This document shows positions 23,501-36,900 of a stretch of 64,000 bases of DNA, in pieces. The stretch comes from Brugia malayi. Lineage: Eukaryota; Nematoda; Chromadorea; Rhabditida; Onchocercidae. How positions within the stretch are numbered: position 1 is the first letter of the stretch; every line of letters starts with the position of its first letter. The notes under the pieces were generated by a model. That model was given only the letters and a program-made list of their open reading frames with translations, was not told the DNA's origin and made no database searches. The stretch spans positions 6,052,001 through 6,116,000 of the forward strand of contig NW_025062478.1 in NCBI RefSeq assembly GCF_000002995.4. Direction: 5' to 3'. The position numbers were made by a program, and so were the translations under genes.

Positions 23501-24427
23501 AATCCATTCCTTCAGTTCAGTTAATCCCTGTTACATTCTCAGTTATCTACCTCGGATACAGATTCTATTTTCATGGTAGGACTTCTACATGTTATAAAAT
23601 TCCAGCTTCTTTCGCATGGCTGGTTTTTGTTCTTTTCTTCTCCCATCCACATATTTCTATCCTTCATATTTTCGTACGCTATCAGTGCATATGGTTTGAT
23701 ATTAGCAAATATAATTACTATGCTGATGCGAATAGCTTACAGGTAAATGCTTATTTTGTTAGAGTTTCATCGATTTCTTGAGATGAGTTCGAAGATTTTA
23801 ACAAAAAAAAAGGAAAAAAAAAATCATTTTGGCTGAATGCTACTAAAATTAAATTGATTATTCATCCTTCAGCTGGAGACATATACGTCGATTTTCACGC
23901 GGTCAAATTAGTTTTCTGAAATCACTTCCAAATTTTCCAACAATTCTAATTCTTTTTTTTTGTCTTATGGTAACTTCACTTTCCTTCCTGGTCAGTTTCT
24001 TGAACTTTATCAAAATTGCAGAATGCACTTTCTATATCGTCAAAAAAGGAAAATCTGTTTCTTTGATTTAAAAAGATGCCTTTAATCCTGTACTTTCGCT
24101 TCCCATTTTCTTCGACAGCTAGAGTCCAAAAGACTTCTTTGCTTTAGATTTTATTATAACACATTGTCAAAACTGTTTTGATAACTTTGTTTTTAAGGAT
24201 TTTTTAATAAAATGATGATGAAAATTTCATGATAAAATAAAGTTTTAATTTAACTGCAGTAAATTTGATTTTAGATTTTCGGTGAAGTTGATGGCATAAT
24301 GCACAGTGCTGCACACGTAACTGTTGGATGTTCCTTATTCATTTTTATTATCAATCATATCTATCAAAATGACTTGCATGTTGCCAAATTCTTAAGTGAC
24401 AAATCGCTGGGATCTCATAATGGTTGA
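20535..24427 (+). CDS. rft-1: RFT1, dolichol-linked oligosaccharide flipping protein
   Basis: RFT1 is a polytopic ER membrane protein required for N-glycosylation and linked to the translocation of Man5GlcNAc2-PP-dolichol; its exact mechanism is debated. Exons: 20535-20582, 20827-20912, 21150-21260, 21390-21684, 22010-22144, 22252-22363, 22507-22637, 22864-23008, 23148-23245, 23606-23742, 23873-23969 and 24275-24427. All phases close, giving 515 residues (human 541). Family landmarks appear in order: FSGQLLSRLFSFCINMYLLRR, GLVNVN, LFYSTTIFLIREPFRKVFLG, WLESFAEPYVILSLRFGM, SDQ followed by DKLGSLVARVIFAPLEHSAY, YGGTVLISNSGANILRLYSF, AINGIIECFAMATMNEKE and AYGLILANIITMLMRIAYS. Repeated hydrophobic segments suggest about 11-12 membrane spans. 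The short first exon was chosen because HNFSGQ joins smoothly and in phase. A possible SL acceptor is at 20498-20499, 35 bases before the ATG. Confidence 0.94.
23016..23087 (+). repeat. Imperfect 36-bp tandem duplication in an RFT1 intron
   Basis: Two adjacent units, 23016-23051 and 23052-23087, share cttagaa, gaagtgactatt/aaagtgactatt and the gctgcggatta/actgtggataa end with about six differences. The first starts just after the donor of exon 22864-23008. No function is apparent. Confidence 0.6.
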
Positions 24428-26678
24428 AGTTTTTACCACTGTTAAGTATGAAAATTTTGCACTGTCGGTTTTCCATACTACCGCATGCTATAAATTTGAA
24501 GCACGTCTCGACACATTAGGCTCATCGATTTTATCAACTTTTTGATAACTTCATTTTTTTGCTTTCAGGAAAAAAGCACAATACTTCTCCATCGCCTCCG
24601 CTAAAATTGTTTTGTCATTTTAATAATCATAATTGGCATGTAATGCATTAAAATTGTTAGAATTTTTGAACATTCAGCTTTTCGTTTTTCAGCTTTTGTT
24701 TACCTTGTATATATTATCTTACAACTATGTGTCCTTCATTATTCAAAAATTCACTTTAAAACTTAGAAATACTAGCCTCAGCTGAAAAAGTTCTCGAAGC
24801 CTCATTTTAAATTGGAATTGCTGACGTATAATGTTTCTAATTTCGCATATTTCTAATTTTTGGTTACTTTATGGTTGTGGGGTATGATTAGATAAGGCCA
24901 AGGAGTCTAATTAGGATTGGAACTAGTTTGAACGGAATAAATTTAATGAAAAATTCAGTTAGTTATTCGAAATGTACCTGTAATCCTTAGCTGAGTACTT
25001 TGAACGTGATTATGCATGAAGTGTCACATACTGATTGAAATTAGGAAAAATGTTGTTTGAAGACTATCATAAATATATTAGTTAAATGTCATAGGAACGA
25101 AAAATAAAGGAGGCATAGTAAAATCTGATGATGAATGTCTGTATTAGTATGAAATGTTTAGTGAAATTCATCCGCAGTCCGATATGATCCACTATTTTGG
25201 AGCATGATAATTATTCGCATCGCTTTTTCATTATAATACAATGCTTTAATCTTAAGTTTTTTTTTCACGTTGTAAGTTTCTGCATGCTTTCATTCTTTTT
25301 CGAAAATGTATGTGTTGCATTTTCGATGATTACAGTAATGTTGATAAGATGCTGATAACGATGCTAACTCTGCGACGATGTTGGTAGCAATCATAATGAT
25401 ATTACTGACGATTTAGAATAGGATATTTCCATAGTGACTTTTTCTGTCCTGCTTAAGGTTTAAAACAGAAATAGTGACTACATATCACCATATCTCACGG
25501 TAATAATAGTGGTGACAATGAATGGTGATGGTTTATTATTGAGCAAAATGAGATCGAAAGGGACTGCCGGAAGAAAGTTTCATCGCGTCAATAACAGTAT
25601 TGCTCTCATTTATAATGAATCAAAGAGGAAACAAGAAAAATTGAAGTGCTGAAATTAAATTATGGTTGTAGTCTTTTATATCGATACTAAAAATGATGAA
25701 TTTGCTTAAGATATGTTGTTTACCCAAATTCATTCTCACCGTTTATTAAATTAATTTTGATCTCAAAATATTAAATTTTGGAACAATGTTCGGGAACTAA
25801 TCACTCCATTCAGTTCGTCATTATCTTCACATTGAAGAAAAAGGTGTTGGCTAAGAAAGAATGAAGAGGAAAACCAACAGATGTGTAACAAGTTTGAGCA
25901 GCGAATAATAATGAGTCGATTAACTTGAACAAGCTAGAAAGGTCTTGTGATGATCAAACGTCAAATTAGTAGGGAAAAGAAATGCTACAAATAAACTCTA
26001 CTCACATTTTCATATCAAATGAGATTTATAAGACTTAGGTTTCTTGATAATCCTCTGAAGTTCCTTCCAAAAGCACAATAAAATGGAAAAAGAATGCAAA
26101 TTTCACTGAATCGATATCACTTCATTACTTTTCTCTAATCCTTGGTAATTTTATGATTCATAAGGAGAATTTTTTCGATCTTTTTTCATCTATTAATATT
26201 CAGATTTTAAATCCAGAAAGTTTTGTCTTTTTTCCAAATTTCGATATTATAGTGAAAGAGGAGGCAATCGAGACAGTGACCGTCATTACCTAAGAGAAAG
26301 GAACAACAATCGCTCTACACGTTCACTTTTCTATTCTCCAGTTTTCCACTAATTTGGATTTGGATTCATTTAACGTCTCTTCTTGTATATCATTGTAAAA
26401 ATCTTCTCTTGTTTTCAGCAGTTGCTAATGTCACTCTCAAAGATTTCATTTCCGCTATGACATCCCTTAGTATTGACATAAAACAATCGAACTAGTTAAG
26501 CTGACATAGGTAATAATAAAAATTAAGATGCATCTATTTCTTTTTTTCTCAATTTCACATTTTAACGTCCATTTCTTTCTTTGTTTTAGAAAAGTCAGTG
26601 CTTTCTGAAAGTGTTAATTTTTCTCTTTGCAATTTCTTCCACCCTACTCTAACAGTTTGTCAACGGTTGAGAAGGAAT
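24428..26678. other. Gene-poor region downstream of RFT1
   Basis: This is AT-rich sequence with no frame showing family similarity on either strand. It would include the RFT1 3' UTR and, before 26679, a possible promoter for the exon at 26679-26768. Nothing else can be supported. Confidence 0.6.
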
Positions 26679-26768
26679 ATGATCAAAGAAGAATTTGAGG
26701 AAGCCGACCAAATTGTGCCACCACCGTTGCCGTTGTTATCAACACCAATATTATTTTCAGTAGCACAG
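26679..26768 (+). CDS. Candidate first coding exon of the KLHL8-like gene
   Basis: A 30-codon segment starts with ATG at 26679 (MIKEEFEEADQIV, then a PPPLPLL run, ending FSVAQ) and finishes at a CAG|gttgtt donor in phase 0. A candidate trans-splice acceptor (ctctaacag) lies 24 bases before the ATG. The KLHL8-like exon at 33924 also begins in phase 0 and lacks any Met, so this segment could be its start exon across a 7.1-kb intron. The assignment is inference: THUMPD1 would then be nested in that intron on the same strand. It could alternatively belong to another transcript or be chance. Confidence 0.35.
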
Positions 26769-29757
26769 GTTGTTGGACCTCATTCTCGAGTAATTTGCCT
26801 ATTTCTGCCTGATTCTATGCAGCATATTATGTATTATTATCTTCACATGAATTTTTTATTAGAAAAATGATGTTCTTGGTCGAACTTTTAATATAAAATT
26901 TCAAATTTATTTACTACTCATTGGTTTTTAACGTTGTTCTTTTTAACTAAAAATTAATTTACTTAATTTGATTTTTAGCCCTGTAATCTTAATTCTTAAT
27001 TACTAATACCAAAATTACGTTGAATCCTTGACATTTTCTCACTTAAAACTTCCAATTTTTAAATAGGTAATATTACACTTCAGGCTTGCCGTAGTACAAT
27101 ATATTTTATAAATATTTTTAATTAATTAGTATATCTTCGTCATTTCGCATCATTGCACTGGGAATTGATCTGAATATTATATTTAATATAAATATTCGAT
27201 TTGTAGTATTAAAGTGACTTGGAACTTGTTTGTACAGCATTCTCTTCTCATAACGAAAGTCATTATAGTACTTTTATTTATTTTTCCGTTCACTGCTCAT
27301 ATCGTCTTTCCCTACATTCCCTGCATTCGATACCCTTCTTTAAATCCGTTTCAGTATCATCAAAAGTGAATGGCAAAACACGTTTTATCACATTTCATTT
27401 CTTGTGGCACTACTAGATTCGCAGAACTTCGAATAATACTGATAAGAAGAAATGCCAGTACAAATTATCTTTTTTCATGTCTGTGAATTTTGGAAGATCT
27501 GTGAAATTAGAAAGATGACAGAAATACTTAAAAATGATTTCATTTTAAGTAGTTTTGCACTTTATTCTTTAATTAATTTTAAGTTCTGTGTTTAAAAAAC
27601 TGCATATTTTTCATATTTATTTTAGTTCTCGGTTTTTTCTTTTTTTTTTTTTTTTTTTTCAACAACTAACCATACTTAAGTCCCGGGTGATTTCAGGATA
27701 GATTAAGCAACTAATTTGAGACTTACACAAATCTATTTGTGAATAACTTGATAATTTTGGTGATCATAATAATTCGTTCTCGTTTTTACTGCTTTAGAAA
27801 ATCTTTATTATTATTGTACCACTACCACTACTAATTATTATTAAATAACAAACAATTAACGCAAAACTAACGTAAGTTGAGTTGTGCGTTAATTTAAACA
27901 ATAATTAAAGAAATTTGTAACTGTAATGAGTCATAACTATTCGGTCGTTTGTTTTCATTCACTCATCATTTTCAAGAATGTAAATCATACTTCTGTCATC
28001 ACTGTTGTCCTTTTGCTTCACAATGCATCAATTACAGATTAATGCGTTGTATTGTACACAGTGTCATTTTATAAGTTCAGAAAAATCTTTTTGAAAAACA
28101 AAATTGTCAGAAAAAAATCACTTCTCTCAAATGTAAATAAAATTCCTATATCAAACTGATTACTGTCGTTTAATAGCAAATTAAAAAAGAAAAAAAAAAA
28201 AAAAAACAAATCTTTTAGAATGAAAAGAAATTTTCCCAAAATTGGTATTGCCAAATCTTTTTTAGCCATTTTAAAGAGAAATGTCAGTTTTAATTAGAAA
28301 TTTAATATTTGGTACCATTGGCATTTTACAGTGTTCGGAAAACACTTCGGTAGACAAAATGTGCTGTCAAAAAAACTTCGCATTTTCTCATTTATGCGCA
28401 CATATATTTATTTCTTCACGCTTGTTAGAATATGATTGCTAATATGCTATTGAATTAATTTAATTTAGTTCCAGTTGTTTCATGATTCTTGTTTCAATCA
28501 AAAAATTGATGGTTTCTTCAGTTTCTGATTTACATTTCAATTTTTCACTCCCCCACTTATATAATATCCATAACTAACAAATTTTAAATATTCATAAAAG
28601 AATGAATGAATCAGTCGTACAGGTAGTTAAATACAAATGAGTAAAAAATACAATCCATTTTGGTTTTTCAAATAATTCTAATATGAAAATACCGTAGTTC
28701 TGCAGTTATCTATGTAAAAATTAACTTACGGTAAAAAATCCGATTCAAAATAAAGTACAATAAGGAAAAAGTTCGAAAAATCGTGACATCAATTTCTGAA
28801 ATGTATTTTGGACGATTAGATATATCATTTGTCGAAAAAACCAATTCACAACAATGCGAACGTATGCACACTTTTATCTCAAGTCATATTAATAACAAAA
28901 GATGTCAAAACTGTATCATATCCATCGTCTTTTTGAAGTTTAATTCACTAGTTCTCAGATTCCAATTTTTTTTATATTTTGGAAAAAATATTTCTAATTT
29001 TTTGACCATAGCATTTTCAATAAAGCACAATATTTTCTTCATAACTTTACAGAAATTGAGTTTTTGTAAACTCTGTTTAACGTTAAATTACATTTTCTCT
29101 AAATTAAATTTGAATTCTAAAGTTTGAATTGATTTATTAGATTCTAGTAGATCGAATATTTTGGTCAATATGTATTTTTGCTGTTTGTTCTATTCCTCAC
29201 TTGATTATTTATACAGAGAATTATCAATTTTAAATTTAAACAAGAGAAAAATCACCAGCATTTTAATTAACTCAAATGCGATCACTGCAGCACTTAAAAG
29301 TTCTGTGATATTCAAGTGGATTCAGCAGTTATGCATGAAATTTACAAATTTCAACAAATATTAAACTTTCACCTTGTGAATTCAGAGTATTTAACAGTTT
29401 AGAATTAATAGTGATTTAAATTGCTACCAATTCTATCTTAGAAAAAAGGAACTACGAGGCGATGATAATTTAGAACACTGAAATTTTACTTTAGGTTCAA
29501 ATTCAAATTCGCGGTAAGCGTATAGTTCGGGCATACGTTGCTAGAACAAGATGGTACTTAGTTTACATATTTGGTTGGTTAATGGTTTCATAGATGTGAA
29601 GGACTCCCGAAGACAAGTTAAGCCTGAAAATGTCTCCTCGGATGAAAGGGAACATCGGACAGACATTCCGGCATCCTCCGTGCTCGTTCTTTAATTTTGT
29701 GTGTTTTCATTTCATACTTCATATGTCACTTTAACCATTTGGATGATAAGGTGACCT
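26769..29757. other. Gene-poor region upstream of THUMPD1
   Basis: About 3 kb of AT-rich sequence with homopolymer T-runs (for example near 27642-27659) and an A-run near 28185-28206. The open frames here are low-complexity and match nothing recognised. It contains the presumed THUMPD1 promoter close to 29757. Confidence 0.6.
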
Positions 29758-31820
29758 ATGGAAACGAACAAAAAACGACGCAAAAACGACCATTTTCGTC
29801 ATAACAAAAAGGTAAAGCAAAAATGGGTGGAATCAGGCTGCTGTGGATTATTCTTTACGTGTAATGGGAATGAAAGGCAAGCGGTACGTGAGGCTTACAA
29901 CATCATCGAACAAACTTTAGAAATATGGAAGAACGGTTTTCCAGAAGAAAATTTAGATGATAAAAATGTTGGAAAAGGGTTTAATTCGTGTGGTGATGAG
30001 GAAGATGTCGCAGATTCGGTGAAGCGGTTTTGTGATCAAGGTTTTAGTTCTTATTATTTCATTCAGATTTTAAGGTTTTATAATTCTTTTTATTTTGTTC
30101 GGGTTCGTACACTTGCTTATTTATCTATAAAGCATGGTCAATTATCGAAAGCTTCTGGAGTATAGGACAGAAAAATGATCCATTTTTGAAAATATTTTTT
30201 AAGAATTAAAAAGGTTGAATTACAGTTTTATTTACTTATTTTCATTTCACAATTGCTGACACTTTAATTCTTCGTTTCAAATTTATTATTTGATTATAAC
30301 TCATTTAGATTATTAGTTTCCATGCCCATAGGTTTGCTTGTTGAATTTTACCGTTGTCTGAATTTTATAACCTAATCATCCTTAAAATAGCTAATTTTGA
30401 AATCATTTATGAATTGTTTTTGAGATTTGTATCCTGTCATCTAGGGTCTAATTGACGAATTTGTAAGGAATAAGGAAAAGCCCTGTACAAAGTTAAGTGA
30501 CAAAGAGATCCTCTTTAGAATCTAAACAAATGGTACATATTTAAAAAGATTGTCGTTACATATGTATATTTGTAGAGTCTAATAGGCCCATCAGATAAAG
30601 CAGTACTAGAGGATAAACATACAGAGATTAACGAGTCTAATAAGTAACTTGAAATGGTTAAATTAAGAAAACATGTGTCGCTACGTTAATATTGCACATT
30701 AAATAAGTGACAAATATCTTTGTTGAACAGTTCAAAATAGCCCATAAATTGAACGAAGGTCTTCTGTAGCACGAAGCAATAACAGGAACGTGAAACAGCG
30801 GAAAATATCGCAACGACCAACGGGTGCGAACAACTGCTTATTTTTTGTTGTGAAAGGTATAAATGACAAAAATGTATATGATTTTGTGGATTACCTTGTT
30901 GAGATGGTGCTGAGAGAGCGGTGTTGTCGTCTGCTGCAACGGGTGTGCCCGGTGGAAAGGACTTGCCGAGTGGATATGATCGAGTTGGATACGGTAATCT
31001 AAGAGATTTCAATAGCTAATGTTCTCATAAATCTTCAGATTGATATTAGTAAGTTATGTTAAAACTAGGATAGCTGTCATTTATATCAGGAAGATTAAAA
31101 TTTCCTTAGATTGTATCAGTTTTCACAAGAAAAAATTTCATGACTCTTCTCATTGCTTATTCATCTTCAGTAATGTTTGTCCATTCTCTCCTTCTCTCTT
31201 ACCCTACCCTGTTCCCTTCTATTAGGGTTTTAGAGAATGTAATGAATGAGAGTATTGGTATGAATGTGTTAGATTTTTTTTATTGAGTAAAAGGAACCAC
31301 TTATCAGTAGATATAAAAGACAAATTTAAGTGATTTCTTTCTCTACCAGTTACGGCCATCATAATTTTAATATAATAGGATTAAAATCAATGTAAAACAA
31401 AGGTTATTTAGAAAATTATCACCCGGAAAGCCAGAGACAATGGTGCACAACAGACCTCATTTGGTTGAGATAAATTTTAATTTCTAAATAAATAGAAGTA
31501 CATTCTTTTATTATTGGATGGATTAGTGGTAATTTCAGGAAGTGAGTCGACTGATCTCGAAGCATTTTCGTAAAGCTGAAGACGGTAAATGGCCAACATA
31601 TTTGTTCGATTTTAAGGCTCGAAATAATGATAGTTTGGGGAAGGGTGATGTCATGGATATGGTACTGCTGGCCCTGAAGCAATTGGCACCGGGCAGTCAT
31701 GTTTCGCTGGATAACCCACATATTGTCATATTAGTACAAATTGTGCACAAATCCGTAATGCTCTCATGTGTCAAGCACTTTCTGGCACGAAGAAAGCTCA
31801 GCTTACATCACAAGGAATAA
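29758..31820 (+). CDS. thumpd1: THUMP-domain protein, THUMPD1/Tan1-like tRNA acetylation adaptor
   Basis: THUMPD1/Tan1 binds tRNA and works with the NAT10/Kre33 acetyltransferase to form N4-acetylcytidine in tRNA Ser and Leu. Exons are 29758-30040, 30770-30993 and 31539-31820; phases close, giving 262 residues (human 353). It starts with a Lys-rich segment (METNKKRRKNDHFRHNKKVK), then the family-typical GLFFTCNGNERQAVREAYNI, an acidic region (GDEEDVADSVKRF), GANNCLFFVVKGINDKNVYD, a variable segment, and the THUMP C-terminal part including YLFDFKARNND, LDNPHIVILVQIVHKSVMLS and VKHFLARRKL. The last motifs align with human NPQYTVVVEIIKAVCCLSVV. The middle exon begins at a CTTCTGTAG acceptor, chosen for phase. 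An AATAAA at 31816-31821 overlaps the stop codon, so the 3' UTR may be only about 15-20 bases. Confidence 0.88.
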
Positions 31821-33923
31821 ATGGACGTGCGGTAATGGGCAACAGTAAAGATAATTTGTGTGTGTTATACTTGTTTTAGCGATACTTTGCTGATATTGTG
31901 ATACTACGGTAAGCTACATGCTATAGATAGGCTTTTCTTTGGGTTCATGTATTTGTCCATTGAATTTTAAGAGTCATATGCTTTGTTGTATGAAAGGTTT
32001 GGATGATAGGGCGGTTTGTATTAAATCAAAAGTCATATTTACACCAATTTTTCCCACAACAACTGTTTATCCGGTTTGTCAAATAAATATTTATCTAACC
32101 GGATTACTGCCAGCGTATTTTTGGCTTATGCTTTATAGTGTATTTCCTCAGTATCCTGTGGAGATACACCATATATTTTTTGATTCTGCCTTGTTCATTT
32201 GTGTGAAATTGGCGAGAGAGATGAAGGAAGGAGAGAGTAGGTGTTGGAATACATCATGATGCATATTACATTTGAAATGTTGTTAAACTGGTTTAGGGTC
32301 TGTTCTATGAGTGCTTAGTTGGAGGAAAATACCATAAGGATTACTTTCATTTACTTTGGTTATTGTAATTGTAATGATTTTCTTTTACTCCAAAAGTTTC
32401 TGAAAATATAGTTCAGAAGCATTTCTGCCACGCTGCGTACCTTTTATCCTTTATCGGAGCCAACTATTACAGTGCCTGGATCAGCTTAAATTTCTTTTGA
32501 TGACAGAAAGTTTCAAATTCTTTATTTTAGCCTTAGTTAATTGTATTTCTTTAGCTTGTTGTTGTATATTGTAATAAGCAAGTATTTCTTCAAGCTGTGA
32601 AGGCTTTGGTATAGCTTAGTTGGAAAATCTAAAATTCGTGATAGTGTCGCATGTTGGAGAGATATCGTATGTCGCTCTCGGAAGGTTAGTGCCCATATAG
32701 TATCATCTCACAATCGAGAAATGCTTTTTGGCTCTACAGAATGCAAATGGATAAGCAGGCATTCGCTTTTACCATGATTAAAAAGCTGCTGACCGGGTAA
32801 TCGCGGAATCGGAGGAGGTACAATAGCACATGTGCTTACGGTTATATCGATGTAGGAAAAGCGGTAATGTTCAGAATTCAATGCTTTTTAGGAAGGGACG
32901 CGATGCAGTCATAGCAGAAGACACTTGGGATCACATTATGCGACAATTGATTGTCAGTAAGAAGGGAAGAGGAACAGGGACAATGCATTCTTCCCTTCAT
33001 GGTCTTTCACTTTCTTTAGTGCCCTTTCGATGATCTGTTCTATTTAAAATGCAAAAGATTTATATTTCTCTTTTATATTTATGTTTCAAAATTTGACATG
33101 TTGTAATTTTATTAAATTAGACATGTGTCATATTATCTTCAGGATGTATTGGCTTATTTTATTCTATTGGGAACATATTTTTAAGGTTAAATGAGTGAAG
33201 CATTCCTTTTCTGAGGCTTAATTCTTTCTTTAGTTGTGCAACTAACTCTTATGACTTATTAGTTGGTAATTGTTGGATAAGCTTACATAAATGAATTAAA
33301 ATGTATTTATGACTCGAGCTAAACTGCATTGAACTGAAATTATTTTTGCTGATGCTTTCACAAAAGAGCAAACAATAACACCGTCGTATTGTGTGCAGTT
33401 ATTTAATACGTATATTGCTACATCCTACATTAATATTTTTTCCTTACAATATTTTGAAAATTAGTTTCCTTTAAATTTCATTTTTCCTCCTCTTATTTAC
33501 TAATTTAGTAATACGAGTCAAGTAGCTGATATATCACTTGCGTGTCCTAGTGGTCTTATTTCAACACTCTGGACAATAGCGATCCATTTCGGATGTTTGG
33601 AAGAGTCAGAAAAGAAGAATGGAGGAAATGATGGAATACTATCTTGACTTAAACTTGTGAATGTCAAATCTCTTTCTCATCGGGTTCAAGAAATGTTTTG
33701 CATGTAGAATTTAGCGATCTCTAGCACTGCTACTTTGCAATTCCAGTTTTTCAGCTTTTAGTTAAAGTCAGTTACCCTTGACAGAGGGGTTCGGATGTCA
33801 TCCATAGAAAGTACTCAGTTTTTCGACATTTCTATTTGGCAAGCAACTTCTTATTGGCGCTGATGTTTAATTCGAACTTCGGATTCATATAAATAAGCAG
33901 TGTTTGGTCTTTTTTTATTCCAG
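31821..33923. other. Region between THUMPD1 and the first firm KLHL8-like exon
   Basis: About 2.1 kb that is either intergenic or part of a long first intron of the KLHL8-like gene. Short open frames at 31939-32259 and 32830-33033 show no recognised similarity. A short tRNA-like D-arm match near 32609-32623 does not extend to a cloverleaf. Nothing further is supported. Confidence 0.55.
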
Positions 33924-36900
33924 AACTGTCTGTTTGCTTGGTCATCTTCTACAATAACAAGTGTGGCTGTGGAACAGCAACCACAACAACGACAGCAGCA
34001 TCAATACACAACAACGGCTGAAATAATCGAAACTAATGTGGTATGATTCTTGCTGTTAGGTTTTTTAAGTTAGAGGATTTTTCAGAATAGATTAATCAAA
34101 GAGATTGTAAATCGTTGTTATATCAAGTAGAATAAGTTGCTTAAAATAGAATAAGTGTAAAAACCTTAAATTTCAAGGCACAGTTAACCCGAATGACGAA
34201 AGGTTAGGGTGGTATGAAAATCAAGTTTCATGATCTCTGTCATGAAATCTGATTTTTTTAGTGTGAGCAGTGATTAAATTTAGTGCTGAAATGCAGACAC
34301 AGAATACATAATTCGAATATAATCGTTCAGTACATAGAACATCATAAAAAGTTATTCGTAAACTTTCCATGTTCTCCACTTGGCGCAATAGATTGAAAAT
34401 GGAGAAGGAACGATGTAAAATTCATTTTTTATGATAACAGCTTCAAACAATGCTTTTTCCTTATAAAAAAAAATTTTTCTTCACTAGAGCATTAAAAATC
34501 ACATAAGTTTTCAATACATAATTAATTCGAATATAATGATTCAACTCATTTATTGTCTGAAATAGAGCAAGAGAGTACTCAAGTAATGGAATAACATCAC
34601 TGTCTGATTTCGATTTTAATAATATCATGTAGGAGAAGACATTGTTTGAAGTTATTCTCACAAAAAGTGAATTTTAAATTTGGACTGTGTTTTCCTTTAT
34701 GGTAACGTAAATGAATGAAAGTACTTTTGAGAAAATAGATTTCAAATTTAGCTTGAAAGAAGAATCCTATTTTCGAAAAGTTTTCACGTCTTAGAATTTG
34801 TGTAGAGTCGTTGAACAAAGAATAAAGAACTCTAGGCAGGTCTGCAACTGGAATTTATTTTTCATAGCAACAATCTCTAATAATTCTCACTTGCGAAATT
34901 ACGAAACAGAAATCATGACAGCAGATCTCTTTCCTTTAACAGACTGATCGAAACCTTAGTAGTTTCTAAATAAATTCGTGGAATCTTAAAAATTTTTAAT
35001 TTGAATTGAAATTTATGGAAACAGCTGTTTTGGAAGTAGCGAAGAAAATGTTTACTAACGTCTAGGTTAGTAATTTAGTCACATTTATTTAAATTACCAT
35101 TAATTGACCCAACTTTTTACAATTGTATGGCAAGATTGAATACTAAGCAGTGGAACATCTCTAATATCGGCTGATATACTGAAAGAATGCCTAGGTGGAA
35201 ATTATTTTCTTGATTTGTTCAGATGAATATTTGTGACGAAGATTTCATTGATTAGCGTTATAAGGCAGTTATCAGAAAATATTATGATTAGTGCCAGATC
35301 GATAGATTTATTTCTCTCCATTCCAAAGAAAAAATTTGGTGAGACCGATAATTTACAATAAAGTGCAGTTTTTTTTTTTAGAAACGAAGAGTGCTAGGTG
35401 AAAAAAGGATTACAATATTTTAAGTACTCATAGACTGGGAGGATTTGCATGGGTCACTACATTTTAACTGTAAATTGGAATAATTTACATATGAATTGGA
35501 TAAATGATTCATCATTTAAAGATCGAAACATTTATTTTATATTTGTTTTGGATAATGATTTATTTGGCTGAAAAATATTTTAACTCTAAACAACCTTTAT
35601 AGTACAAACATGAATTTACTCAGTTGTTATAAAATATTTCTACAGTACGGGATATTTTCATGATTTCAACATATTTATATTACAAAATTATTCTGGTTTT
35701 TCGAAAACTCTACGCAACTCGGAAGAGTCGGAATTGTCTTACTAAAGTAATAAAATATTATTAATGAAATAAATCGTTTTATTATTAGTGTTTTTGTTAA
35801 AACATTCTAAAATTATGAGTATTATGAATTTTTGACAGGGTGATTATGCCACATTATCACTTTTATCCACTTCGAATAGTGGTGCTGCCATAGATCTTGT
35901 TAGAAGACGGACATCAACACAACCCATTTATCAAAGCATTCATTCAAGTAGACTACGCTATCAACGGAATCGAATTAATATGGAAGATTCTATGGATTTT
36001 ATTCCAAGTGGCATCAGTTGTGGTATGTATTGAACTTTGTTTCATCTTTCATTGCACATGATTGTGTAATCATTTGCGATCATCTGGTTATTGTTGTTTA
36101 TCAGGTACTAACGATGTGTAACCATTGGGTTGTCCCATTTAATCTTTTTAGTGGCTAAGCTATCAATTGCATTTATAACCTTGCTAAATTTTCCTGAAAG
36201 GCTAATATTGTTCAGATTCACCAGTAATAAGCTGTCCAAGCAACTACTTACTTGCACAGCGTTTGGTATCATCACAAAGTGTTACAACATCACCGCTAGT
36301 TAATAGCGGTTCCAATATTCTAGAATCTACTGAATTTCATGATGGTTTACATGCAAACGTCGTCCTCTCTAATATGTCACATTTTCGAGATGAAAAATTC
36401 ATGTGTGACATTGAAATTGAGGTATGTGCAGCCATTATTTATTAAGTACAATTTTTTATGATTTTTATCACATAATTTAGTTATGTTAATAGTCGAAATA
36501 TTAACGACCGAAGTTCTATATGCTTACAGATAAGTAAAGAGCGCCTTGTTTCAAATCCATTCTTAACTATATGAGAGAAATTTTATGTCTTAAATTTATT
36601 TAATTTTTTACAACACACTGCGTTTCGCCCACAAAATTTTATTGAAAAGGACATAACGGTAGGATTATGTGAATTATGTCAAAAGGAAGAAACACGTCCT
36701 TTTCTTGAAGTCGTGTATTGCTTTTGCTTTCTGTCAAACTGCTTTTCTTTTTATAAGAGTAGTATCATGAAATTTTCAAATATTAGTGCTGATTTTCGAT
36801 GCCATTAGATTCTAAAAAGGTACTTATTTCTTGTTAGGTTAAAAGGTGTTGTTCATAATTGATGATCAGAAGCACAAGGTCAACTAAGATGCTAGGAATT

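Noticed and set aside
32600..32680. tRNA-like D-arm (tagcttagttgg)
   Set aside because: No anticodon stem, T-loop or acceptor pairing could be built around it.
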